DNA of 11,314 nucleotides from Thiomicrorhabdus sp034722175. GTDB lineage: Bacteria; Pseudomonadota; Gammaproteobacteria; Thiomicrospirales; Thiomicrospiraceae. Below the pieces are notes generated by a model. It did not search any database. It was not told where the DNA came from and saw only the letters and a program-made list of their open reading frames with translations. Shown here piece by piece: positions 1-6,282 of the stretch. Both the position numbers and the translations under genes were made by a program. The stretch spans positions 1 through 11,314 of the forward strand of contig JAYENR010000135.1 of assembly GCA_034722175.1 (NCBI GenBank), read 5' to 3'. The first letter of the stretch is position 1. Each line of letters opens with the position of its first letter.

Positions 1-2
1 TT

Positions 3-1811
3 CAAGTGCACTTAGTGGATAAAGTGCACCGCGATCGCTCAAGTCACGAAATTGCTGAAGCAGTTCGTAACCAACTTGCAGAAGTGATCGGTGATAGCCT
101 TGCTAACATTCAAATTGTTGAAATGCCTCCTGGACCACCTGTTTTACAAGCGATTGTTGGTGAAGTCTATGGGCCGGATGCAGAAAGTCGCATTGAAACA
201 GCAAAAGCATTAACCAAAGTATTTGCAACCGCAACCAATGTCGCTGACGTAGATAACCTAATGACATCCCCACATGACTCGTGGCGTTTTGTTATCGATA
301 AACAGAAAGCCTTAGAAAGTGGTATCAGTGTCACAACCATCAACAAGACCTTAGAAATGTCTATGGGAGGTTACAAGCTTGGTGACGTTAAACAAGGCTT
401 TATGCGTGAAGCAACATTAATCACTTTAGAGGTACCGTTGGCAATGCGTGCTGAGTTTGCTCGTATGGGATCGATTCCGGTAGCGACCAACACAGGATCA
501 ACCGTACCTTTATCAGAACTAGGCCGTTTCGTAATCGAACGTGAACAGAACGTCATCTTCCACAAAGACTTAAAGCCAGTTGAATATGTAACGGGTAATG
601 GAATTGGAGAGCTGGGGGCACCGATTTACGGAATGCTTGAAATTCAAGACCTCATCGATGAAAATCCTGACCTAGATGGCCTAAAAGGTAACTTTGTTGA
701 ACGTCCTGATGGATTAACTGAACCAGGCTTTATGTGGGCCGGTGAGTGGACGGTGACTTACGAAACCTTCCGTGACATGGGATTAGCTTTTGGTGTTGCT
801 CTAATCATCATCTACATGTTGGTGGTATGGGAGTTCAAAAATTTCATTATTCCACTGATCGTCATGGCCCCTATTCCATTAACCTTAATCGGCATTATTC
901 CTGGTCACTGGATTATGGGCGCGGAGTTTACTGCAACCTCTATGATCGGCTTTATCGCTTTGGCGGGGATCATCGTTCGAAACTCGATACTCTTGGTGGA
1001 TTTCTCCCGACAAGAGATCGCTAATGGCATGTCCATTACTGAAGCCGTTATTCAATCTTGTAAAGCACGTACCCGCCCAATCATTATCACTGCCGTGGCA
1101 CTGGTATTAGGCTCAAGTGTCATCTTGTTTGATCCTATCTTCCAAGGTATGGCTATTTCACTGATGTTTGGTGTCGTTGTTGCAACAGTACTAACGCTAG
1201 TGGTTATTCCTTTAGGTTGTGTGAGTGCTCGTGCGGCATTCTGTCCAGGAGGAACCGACAGCAGTGGACAGCCTATGCCAGATTGCAAAATGGATCCAAT
1301 TACGCCTGAAGGCGATTCACCCATTAGAAAAACCGTAACCTCGATCAAAACAGTGATTGATCCTTACTACTCAATTGAAAAAAGAATCAAGCTAGATGAT
1401 GAGTATAAGCCGGTTGACGATTCAAAAGATTCTCAACAGGCCACCTCTGATTCCGAAAAAGAAGAGGTGAAACCAGCTTCTGAAAAAACAACCGAGTCAA
1501 AAGAAGAGTCAACAGCAACAAAAGTAGACTCATCAGAGACATCTAACAAAGCGGAATCAGAAGTAACGGCAACGACTACTGCTGAATCAACTGTTGAGCA
1601 AGCTGATGCAACAACCGAGCCGGAAACCAAAAAAGCAGTTAGCCCTGCTAAACCCAAACCAGCTCGGAGAAAAACGGTACAAAAACCAAAAACAGAAAAA
1701 AAATCTGAGGATAACTCTGTGACTGAAAAGGCAAAAACAACGCCTACTCGTAAACCAACTCGCAGAAAAAGAGGGATTAAATTAAAGGATGAAAACAATG
1801 AACAAGAATAA
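3..1811 (+). CDS. RND-family efflux/export permease, C-terminal part, with long charged tail (5' end outside window)
   Basis: Inner-membrane proton-driven exporter subunit of the AcrB/RND superfamily, normally working with a periplasmic adaptor and an outer-membrane channel. The reading frame is open to the window edge, so the GTG at position 6 is not the true start and about half the protein is missing. Numbering from that GTG, residues 1-245 are the second periplasmic porter/docking region, including MPPGPPV at 40-46 and EVYGPD. Residues 255-403 hold the last membrane helices (near 255-277, 278-304, 308-333 and 358-403), with GIIVRNSILLVDF in the position of the conserved RND helix. Residues 404-430 contain three cysteines (405, 413, 427). 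Residues 465-601 form a low-complexity Thr/Glu/Lys/Ala tail ending in basic RRK and RKPTRRKRG clusters. Ordinary RND pumps stop soon after the last helix, so this tail is unusual. Substrate is unknown. The gene overlaps the next by 14 bp, suggesting translational coupling. Confidence 0.9.
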   Translation, partial: QVHLVDKVHRDRSSHEIAEAVRNQLAEVIGDSLANIQIVEMPPGPPVLQAIVGEVYGPDAESRIETAKALTKVFATATNVADVDNLMTSPHDSWRFVIDKQKALESGISVTTINKTLEMSMGGYKLGDVKQGFMREATLITLEVPLAMRAEFARMGSIPVATNTGSTVPLSELGRFVIEREQNVIFHKDLKPVEYVTGNGIGELGAPIYGMLEIQDLIDENPDLDGLKGNFVERPDGLTEPGFMWAGEWTVTYETFRDMGLAFGVALIIIYMLVVWEFKNFIIPLIVMAPIPLTLIGIIPGHWIMGAEFTATSMIGFIALAGIIVRNSILLVDFSRQEIANGMSITEAVIQSCKARTRPIIITAVALVLGSSVILFDPIFQGMAISLMFGVVVATVLTLVVIPLGCVSARAAFCPGGTDSSGQPMPDCKMDPITPEGDSPIRKTVTSIKTVIDPYYSIEKRIKLDDEYKPVDDSKDSQQATSDSEKEEVKPASEKTTESKEESTATKVDSSETSNKAESEVTATTTAESTVEQADATTEPETKKAVSPAKPKPARRKTVQKPKTEKKSEDNSVTEKAKTTPTRKPTRRKRGIKLKDENNEQE

Positions 1812-2328
1812 CTGGCTAAAAGGCCTTTTCATCACCGCCCTAGTGGGGTCGCAGATGGGTGTCGTTCAAGCAGACGTTTGGCCGCAGAGTGAAAACTCAT
1901 ACATGCCGACTACGAAGTCACCAAATTGGATTGAAAACCGTGCTCCACAGCAACAACAGATGATGCCTCAATATGCACCACAGCAACAATATTATGGTCA
2001 ACCAGCACCCTATGCCATGCCAAGACAGCCAATGCCATATACAGCTGGACCAAGGAATGGATATCCAGGCGAACCTGGATATGGGTATAACCGTGGCAAT
2101 GCTCAGCCTTTCAACTGGTCAACGATGCCGACCATGCCAAATGCACCTTATATGGCAACACCAAGCTGGGGTAACGGCAGTTGGCCCTCAATGCCAAACA
2201 TGAACATGTCACCAAACATGCCGTCGATGCCAAATATGAATCATTTTCCATCGCCGAGCATGCCAAACATGGATATGCCGAGCCCGAGTTTTAATATGCC
2301 AACCATGAGCATGCCATTTTTTAACTAA
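1798..2328 (+). CDS. Secreted Met/Pro/Asn-rich low-complexity protein
   Basis: No enzyme domain is recognisable. The N-terminus (MNKNNWLKGLFITALVG) is a Sec signal peptide with a likely cleavage after VVQA, before DVWPQ, so the mature protein is periplasmic or exported. The mature part is rich in Gln and Pro at first, then in Tyr and Gly, and ends in repeated MPNM/MPSM-type motifs (about the last 60 residues) finishing with MPFFN. An in-frame ATG at 1789 also exists, but AAAGGA at 1784-1789 lies 8 nt before the ATG at 1798, so I chose 1798. The start lies inside the end of the RND permease gene. Composition recalls sulfur-globule envelope proteins and other secreted structural proteins, but that is resemblance only. 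Met-rich MxxM motifs could also bind Cu(I). Confidence 0.82.
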   Translation: MNKNNWLKGLFITALVGSQMGVVQADVWPQSENSYMPTTKSPNWIENRAPQQQQMMPQYAPQQQYYGQPAPYAMPRQPMPYTAGPRNGYPGEPGYGYNRGNAQPFNWSTMPTMPNAPYMATPSWGNGSWPSMPNMNMSPNMPSMPNMNHFPSPSMPNMDMPSPSFNMPTMSMPFFN

Positions 2329-2335
2329 TTTTGAA

Positions 2336-2357
2336 TTTGGGTCTTGCAGGACCCAAA
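2336..2357 (+). terminator. Hairpin after the Met/Pro-rich gene, possible terminator
   Basis: TTTGGGTC and GACCCAAA pair perfectly over 8 bp around a 6-nt loop, starting 8 bases after the stop codon at 2328. There is no clean T-run on its 3' side (AA, then CAAGATCGTTTT), so it may be a weak terminator or an RNA-stabilising 3' hairpin rather than a strong stop. Confidence 0.5.
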
Positions 2358-2366
2358 AACAAGATC

Positions 2367-2398
2367 GTTTTAGTATTCCGTAACATGACTACTAAAAC
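2367..2398. repeat. Inverted repeat, 9-bp arms
   Basis: GTTTTAGTA at 2367-2375 and TACTAAAAC at 2390-2398 are exact reverse complements separated by 14 bases. This is the second of three consecutive inverted repeats between two secreted-protein genes. It could be an RNA hairpin or a protein-binding site. Confidence 0.5.
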
Positions 2399-2414
2399 AC
2401 TCTATTGAAAACAA

Positions 2415-2447
2415 CAAAACGGATACTTGTGTACTCGACCCGTTTTG
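2415..2447. repeat. Inverted repeat, 8-bp arms, upstream of the Gly/Gln-rich gene
   Basis: CAAAACGG at 2415-2422 and CCGTTTTG at 2440-2447 are exact reverse complements with a 17-nt spacer, inside which TAC (2424-2426) and GTA (2431-2433) could pair further. The right arm ends in TTTT, so the hairpin is somewhat terminator-like. GATAAT at 2447-2452 just after it resembles a -10 box, but no good -35 is seen. Confidence 0.45.
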
Positions 2448-2487
2448 ATAATAAAGAGTGCACATATACTATCAAAGGAGAATACTG

Positions 2488-3036
2488 ATGAGTATTAAAA
2501 AAGTCGCTTTAGCTTCTATTATTTCAGCAGCAATGTTCGGAGCACAAACTGCTTCAGCCGATTGGTTCAATGGACCATGGGGTGGTAACAACAGTGGTTA
2601 CGGTAACCAGTACGGCCAAGGTCAAGGCCAGGGACAAGGTTACGGTAATCAATACGGTCAAGGACAAGGCCAAGGAGATGGTCGTGCAGACGGTCAAGGC
2701 AGTGGCCAAGGTCAAGGTAAGGCTAAAGGCTCTTTCAACATGGGCTTTGATGCTGATACAGAAATGTCTGGTAAAGCGGATGGCCGTGGTCAAGGAAACC
2801 AAAACTACCAAGGTCAAGGTTACAACCAGTACCAAGGTCAGGGGTATGGACAAGGCTACGGTAACCAGCAAGGTTATGGCAATGGTAACCAGCAAGGTTG
2901 GGGTCAACCATATGGTGGGCAACCATACTACTACATGCCTCCTCAAGGACAAAATCGCATGATGGCTCCGCCTCCAGGATATGCACCATATCCAATGCCG
3001 GCGCCAGCTCCAGCACCTGCTGCACCAGCTAAGTAA
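2488..3036 (+). CDS. Secreted Gly/Gln/Tyr/Asn-rich protein, sulfur globule protein-like
   Basis: A 182-residue exported structural-type protein. The N-terminus MSIKKVALASIISAAMFG is a clear Sec signal peptide with an AxA site (TASA) before DWFNGPWGG. The mature protein begins with Trp/Asn/Gly, then has many GQGQG, YGNQYGQ and GYGNQQG repeats, and a central more charged segment (GKAKGSFNMGFDADTEMSGKADGRG). It ends in a Pro/Met/Ala-rich tail of PAPAPA type. The start at 2488 is fixed by AAGGAG at 2475-2480 with a 7-nt spacer; an upstream GTG at 2458 in the same frame lacks a ribosome site and would spoil the signal peptide. Gly/Tyr/Asn-rich secreted proteins coat periplasmic sulfur globules in purple sulfur bacteria. 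The resemblance is in composition and signal peptide only, so the role is inferred. Confidence 0.82.
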   Translation: MSIKKVALASIISAAMFGAQTASADWFNGPWGGNNSGYGNQYGQGQGQGQGYGNQYGQGQGQGDGRADGQGSGQGQGKAKGSFNMGFDADTEMSGKADGRGQGNQNYQGQGYNQYQGQGYGQGYGNQQGYGNGNQQGWGQPYGGQPYYYMPPQGQNRMMAPPPGYAPYPMPAPAPAPAAPAK

Positions 3037-3057
3037 GCAGATGACATAAGTCACTTT

Positions 3058-3090
3058 GGTAGTGTAGCTCTCATTTGAGAGCTGCTTACC
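3058..3090 (+). terminator. Hairpin between the Gly/Gln-rich gene and the ParA-like gene
   Basis: AGCTCTC at 3066-3072 and GAGAGCT at 3077-3083 pair perfectly around ATTT, and outer GGTA/TACC at 3058-3061 and 3087-3090 can close a longer stem. No T-run follows, so this may be a partial terminator or an mRNA processing/stability hairpin that separates expression of an abundant secreted protein from a low-abundance ATPase. It lies just upstream of the AGGAG at 3105-3109. Confidence 0.45.
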
Positions 3091-3114
3091 GAGTGTTCTT
3101 ATTTAGGAGTTATG

Positions 3115-3753
3115 ATGATTACCGTAATTGGAAATATGAAGGGAGGCACAGGTAAGAGTACCGTCACTTTCAATCTAGCTGTTTGGTTAGCACACCAAAA
3201 CCGCTCATTAAGGCTGTTCGATCTCGATCCGCAACAAACCTTAGCTGATGTGGTAGAAGTTAGACAGGAAGAAGGTTATGAACCTCTTTTGCCATCCACC
3301 GAACCTCATGATCAATTAAACGCCATTCAAGCAGATCAAAATACAGATGAAATACTCATTGATGTCAGTATGAGTAATGAAACTGCATTAAAAGAGGCTT
3401 TGAAAATTTGCGATCGAATTGTTATTCCCGTCGCACCCAGTCAAGCCGATATCTGGTCTACTCAACGTTTTATTAAATTGATTAAAACAACCTGCACCCA
3501 GTCACCAGAAGTTTTGGCGATTATCAATCGTGCAGACACCCATCCTCTTGTGATGGAAACCCAAGAGTCTGAAGAGGCACTTGATTTCTTACCCGGCATC
3601 ACCCGTTTAAAGACTCGTTTACACAACCGTACCGCTTACCGCCGTTCATTCAGCGAAGGCTTAGGGGTGTTTGAACTGAATCCAAGTGGTAAAGCCAGTA
3701 AAGAAGTGATTAAACTTACAAAACAGCTCTATAAAAAAAGAGCAAAACAATAG
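3115..3753 (+). CDS. Orphan ParA/MinD-type ATPase
   Basis: A small (212-residue) deviant Walker-A ATPase of the ParA superfamily, which form ATP-dependent dimers on DNA or membranes and position plasmids, chromosomes or protein cargoes. From the start used here, the P-loop GNMKGGTGKST lies at residues 6-16 and includes the signature lysine of KGGTGKS. DLDPQQT is the Walker A' region, and ILIDVSMSNE occupies the Walker B position. The length matches short ParA/VirC1-like proteins without an N-terminal DNA-binding domain. No parB-like gene follows, and the neighbours are envelope proteins, so cargo positioning is more likely than DNA segregation; that is inference. Two adjacent ATGs (3112, 3115) follow AGGAG at 3105-3109. 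The second has the better 5-nt spacing. Confidence 0.88.
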   Translation: MITVIGNMKGGTGKSTVTFNLAVWLAHQNRSLRLFDLDPQQTLADVVEVRQEEGYEPLLPSTEPHDQLNAIQADQNTDEILIDVSMSNETALKEALKICDRIVIPVAPSQADIWSTQRFIKLIKTTCTQSPEVLAIINRADTHPLVMETQESEEALDFLPGITRLKTRLHNRTAYRRSFSEGLGVFELNPSGKASKEVIKLTKQLYKKRAKQ

Positions 3754-3806
3754 AGTTGAGCATTAAGCCAACCAAACTTTAAGCTGCTTCGCAGTTATCA
3801 AATTTC

Positions 3807-3835
3807 ATTTATTGAACTAAAAATATTCAATAAAT
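3807..3835. repeat. AT-rich inverted repeat upstream of the repeat-tail membrane protein
   Basis: ATTTATTGAA at 3807-3816 and TTCAATAAAT at 3826-3835 are exact 10-bp reverse complements around a 9-nt A-rich spacer. It sits between the ParA-like gene and the AGGAG (3848-3852) of the next gene. It could be an operator or a leader hairpin. A smaller hairpin (CTGC, TTC, GCAG near 3784-3794) lies just before it. Confidence 0.45.
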
Positions 3836-3858
3836 AACAACTTAAACAGGAGTTTCCT

Positions 3859-5511
3859 ATGGCACTTATTAGGGCTTTTTTAAATAACGGTTTTTTCGTT
3901 CTGGTATTAATCGTTGCCGTCACCCTTTATTTAGCATACTCAGACAGTGTGAAGCGTGACCATGGACTCCTGGACAAACCTACAAACCATGTCGAAACAG
4001 ACACGCAACAAACGGCATCAGAGGTGGTAGCAAGCATTGAAGTTGAAGCTTCTGAACCCGCGATTGTCGAAGTCACTCCGGCTGCAGAAGACACACCTCA
4101 AGTCGTTGAACCGACCATTGAAGTCACTGAAAAAGCGACTGCTGAAGAAACGCCAGTTGAAGCTGTAACTACCACCGTAGAACCTGCGGTTGAGGCAGTA
4201 GAAAACGTTGCCGAAACAGTGAGTGAAGCGGTTGTCGAGACTGCAACAGCGATCGCCACAGTTGTTGCACCACTGGTTTCAGAAAAGACAACAGAAAAAA
4301 TGCCAACAGTCGTAGCAGAGACACAGACAGAGCCGGCTGTTCCAACTCAAATTAAAACTAAACAGGCCACCTTCCAATTCCCTACTTATGATGAAACAAA
4401 CTTACAAGCTATTCTTGACGATAAAACCCTTACCGAAGGCGTGCCTGAATTTGCATCTACAGAAGAAGCTTACGCCGCTGCACGCCAAGCGTTTTACGAC
4501 CAAGACTACCTAACCTCTGAAAAAATCTATTTCAGCATGGCTCGTAAAAACCCAACAGCTAATGCGGTGGGTGAACTTGGGAACGTGTTATTTATAGATG
4601 GAAAAAAAGAGTGGGCAAACCGAGCCTGGTTAGAATCGGCAAAACTCCTAATTCAAGAAAACAGAGTTAAAGATGCCTATACGCTAGCTAATCGACTACA
4701 CCCAGTTGCACCCGAAACTGCAAGAAAAATCGGCTATCAGCTGTCTAAAATGATGGCAGCAAAACACAGCCAAAACCTTGCTGAAAAGCAAGTGCAACCG
4801 CGTAGCAACTTTATGCCGCCGATGCAGAACATGAAACCAATGGCACAGCCACAATTCAAATCTCAGCCAATGCCTCCTATGCAAAATAGGCAAATGGACC
4901 CTAGAATGATTGAAATGCAAAAGGCACAAGAGGAACGCCGCAGAGCCTTTATGGAACAGATGTCTCAACAACAGATGCAACCACCTGCTCAAATGCCGGC
5001 TCCGCAATTTAAGCCAGCGCCAAGCAGTCAAATGCCACCTATGCAGAATATGAAACCGATGGCACCAATAACGCAGCCGCAGTTTCAACCTCAATCAATG
5101 CCTCCTATGCAACACATGCAAATGGACCCTAGAATGATTGAGATGCAAAAGGCACAAGAAGAGCGCCGCAAAGCCTTTATGGAACAGATGTCTCAGCAAC
5201 AGATGCAGCCTCCTGCACAAATTCCGGCTCCGCAATTTAAGCCAGCGCCAAGCAGTCAAATGCCACCTATGCAGAATATGAAACCGATGGCACCAATAAC
5301 GCAGCCGCAGTTTCAACCTCAATCAATGCCGCCTATGCAAAATAGGCAAATGGACCCTAGAATGGTTGAGATGCAAAAAGCACAAGAAGAGCGCCGCAGA
5401 GCCTTTATGGAACAGATGCGTCAACAACAGATGCAACCTCCTGCACAAGTGCCGGCTCCACAATTCAAACCAATGCCTTATGATCAAATGCCGCCAATGA
5501 CACAGCCATAG
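3859..5511 (+). CDS. Single-pass membrane protein with helical-repeat-like domain and Met/Pro/Gln-rich tandem-repeat tail (probably shortened by amber codons)
   Basis: A 550-residue protein I do not recognise as a named family. Residues about 10-28 form one hydrophobic membrane segment. Residues about 45-165 are a low-complexity Glu/Val/Thr/Ala linker. Residues about 200-300 (EEAYAAARQAFYDQDY onward) look like helical TPR/Sel1-type repeats. Residues 319-550 are a Met/Pro/Gln tail built from 76-residue repeats, each holding a charged helix (MDPRMIEMQKAQEERR) flanked by PPMQNM-type linkers. AGGAG at 3848-3852 gives a 6-nt spacing to the ATG. The architecture (anchor, acidic linker, helical repeats, repetitive tail) suits an envelope scaffold. 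The stop is TAG at 5509; the same frame then shows another TAG and 14 codons resembling the natural end (see 5512-5562). Membrane orientation is not clear from flanking charges. Confidence 0.85.
   Translation: MALIRAFLNNGFFVLVLIVAVTLYLAYSDSVKRDHGLLDKPTNHVETDTQQTASEVVASIEVEASEPAIVEVTPAAEDTPQVVEPTIEVTEKATAEETPVEAVTTTVEPAVEAVENVAETVSEAVVETATAIATVVAPLVSEKTTEKMPTVVAETQTEPAVPTQIKTKQATFQFPTYDETNLQAILDDKTLTEGVPEFASTEEAYAAARQAFYDQDYLTSEKIYFSMARKNPTANAVGELGNVLFIDGKKEWANRAWLESAKLLIQENRVKDAYTLANRLHPVAPETARKIGYQLSKMMAAKHSQNLAEKQVQPRSNFMPPMQNMKPMAQPQFKSQPMPPMQNRQMDPRMIEMQKAQEERRRAFMEQMSQQQMQPPAQMPAPQFKPAPSSQMPPMQNMKPMAPITQPQFQPQSMPPMQHMQMDPRMIEMQKAQEERRKAFMEQMSQQQMQPPAQIPAPQFKPAPSSQMPPMQNMKPMAPITQPQFQPQSMPPMQNRQMDPRMVEMQKAQEERRRAFMEQMRQQQMQPPAQVPAPQFKPMPYDQMPPMTQP
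4864..5091 (+). repeat. 228-bp in-frame tandem repeat, copy 1
   Basis: First full copy of a 76-codon unit encoding a Met/Pro/Gln-rich segment with MDPRMIEMQKAQEERRR in its first half. A partial copy of the unit's end (MPPMQNMKPMA) precedes it at 4813-4863, so the array grew from an older seed. Confidence 0.9.
5092..5319 (+). repeat. 228-bp in-frame tandem repeat, copy 2
   Basis: Second full 76-codon copy, in the same frame and exactly 228 bp after copy 1. It is nearly identical at the nucleotide level to copy 1, including silent positions (for example the stretch encoding APSSQMPPMQNMKPMAPIT), which points to recent duplication. Confidence 0.9.
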
Positions 5512-5526
5512 TTTTAGCCTCAATCA
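5320..5526 (+). repeat. 228-bp tandem repeat, copy 3 (diverged and shortened)
   Basis: Third copy starts exactly 228 bp after copy 2. It follows the unit through MDPRMVEMQKAQEERRR, then diverges and lacks about a dozen residues of the linker. The alignment to the unit continues past the TAG at 5509 as CAGCCA-TAG-TTT-TAG-CCTCAATCA, where copies 1 and 2 have Gln codons (CAG, CAA) in place of the two TAGs. Confidence 0.8.
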
Positions 5527-5562
5527 ATACCAGAGATAGAAGAAGCGCCCGTTGCAGAATAA
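5512..5562 (+). other. Former (or readthrough) C-terminal coding of the repeat protein after an amber codon
   Basis: Continuing the frame of the repeat protein past TAG 5509-5511 gives Phe, a second TAG at 5515-5517, then PQSIPEIEEAPVAE and a TAA at 5560-5562. Up to PQS this follows the repeat units, with Gln codons replaced by TAG. The simplest reading is a recent nonsense truncation that removed a short acidic C-terminus. Amber readthrough cannot be excluded from sequence alone. Confidence 0.65.
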
Positions 5563-5623
5563 TGGCAATATCAAGACACATGGATTCGTGACCACAAAAA
5601 ATAATAATAACTAAGGAACCCAA

Positions 5624-6205
5624 ATGGTTGACCTAAAAAAACAAGAAGAAGAAAAAAAGCAAGACGATCCATTAGATGAATTAGCAAGAGTCATGACGGG
5701 TGGAATTAAACGCTGGGAAAAGGTCATGTACCCCATGATTGTTGGTTTTATTATTCTAGCCATTTACGGCTTTTATCTGATCTACAATGTCACTAAAGAC
5801 ATGCATCAAATTACCAACAATATGGTAGTCATGACACGTGCGGTCGTAACGATGACCAACACCATTAACCAAAAGATGAATCAGGTTGATCATCAAATGG
5901 GCGCGATCAATATTCACATGGATAAAATGAATAGCAATATGTCTGCAGTCAAAGAGATGAACCCCAACATTGCAGCCATGACCGACTCTATTAAAGAGAT
6001 GAGTAGCAATGTTCAAGCTATGAACCAATCCATGTACCAAATGAATCACTCGATCTACTCTATGGTTAACTCAACTAATGCAATGAGTTCCAACTTGGGC
6101 GAACTAAATAGCAATATCTCAGCACCACTAAATTCAATTAACAGTGTTATGCCATGGTCAATGATGCCGGGCGGTGGCTCTAAAGCTCCACCTAACTACC
6201 GTTAA
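5624..6205 (+). CDS. Membrane-anchored Met/Asn-rich coiled-coil protein
   Basis: A 193-residue protein with no recognisable enzymatic domain. Residues 1-33 are charged (Lys/Glu/Asp-rich) and probably cytoplasmic. Residues about 35-56 (MYPMIVGFIILAIYGFYLIY) form a single membrane helix. Residues about 58-170 are a heptad-like coiled coil with Met, Ile or Val at core positions and many MN pairs (MNSNMS, MNQSMYQMN). The end is flexible (PGGGSKAPPNYR). AAGGAA at 5613-5618 supports the ATG. A tail that repetitive suggests oligomeric or scaffold behaviour, like coiled-coil partners of envelope machines. Methionine content matches that of two neighbours, hinting at shared function. It lies between the repeat-tail membrane protein and the dynamin-like GTPase. 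Confidence 0.8.
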   Translation: MVDLKKQEEEKKQDDPLDELARVMTGGIKRWEKVMYPMIVGFIILAIYGFYLIYNVTKDMHQITNNMVVMTRAVVTMTNTINQKMNQVDHQMGAINIHMDKMNSNMSAVKEMNPNIAAMTDSIKEMSSNVQAMNQSMYQMNHSIYSMVNSTNAMSSNLGELNSNISAPLNSINSVMPWSMMPGGGSKAPPNYR

Positions 6206-6218
6206 CTTGCAACCACAA

Positions 6219-6263
6219 TCACTATTCGTAAAATCATGTATAGTGACTTTATATAGTCACTAT
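6219..6263 (+). promoter_or_regulatory. Alternating inverted repeats upstream of the GTPase gene
   Basis: ATAGTGACT at 6240-6248 and AGTCACTAT at 6255-6263 form a perfect 9-bp hairpin around TTATAT. A further TCACTAT at 6219-6225 could instead pair with ATAGTGA at 6240-6246, so two exclusive hairpins are possible. The GTPase ribosome site AAAAGGA (6268-6274) follows directly. It may be a leader switch, a weak terminator for the upstream gene, or repressor half-sites. Confidence 0.4.
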
Positions 6264-6282
6264 CTGTAAAAGGACACCCAAA

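Noticed and set aside
1433..1798. Minus-strand frame of 121 codons opposite the RND tail
   Set aside because: It is the antisense of a biased Thr/Glu/Lys region, with no ribosome site, and the plus frame is continuous with the transporter.
2554..3054. Minus-strand and alternative plus-strand frames over the Gly/Gln-rich gene
   Set aside because: Low-complexity GGT/CAA codons leave other frames open by chance. The plus-strand frame has a signal peptide and a strong ribosome site; the others do not.
4696..5523. Three similar minus-strand open frames across the tandem repeats
   Set aside because: They repeat only because the plus-strand coding repeats do. They lack ribosome sites, and their His/Leu/Arg-rich translations are typical antisense shadows.
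4864..5526. CRISPR-like or mobile repeat array
   Set aside because: The units are 228 bp, contiguous without spacers, and keep the reading frame, so they are protein-coding tandem repeats.
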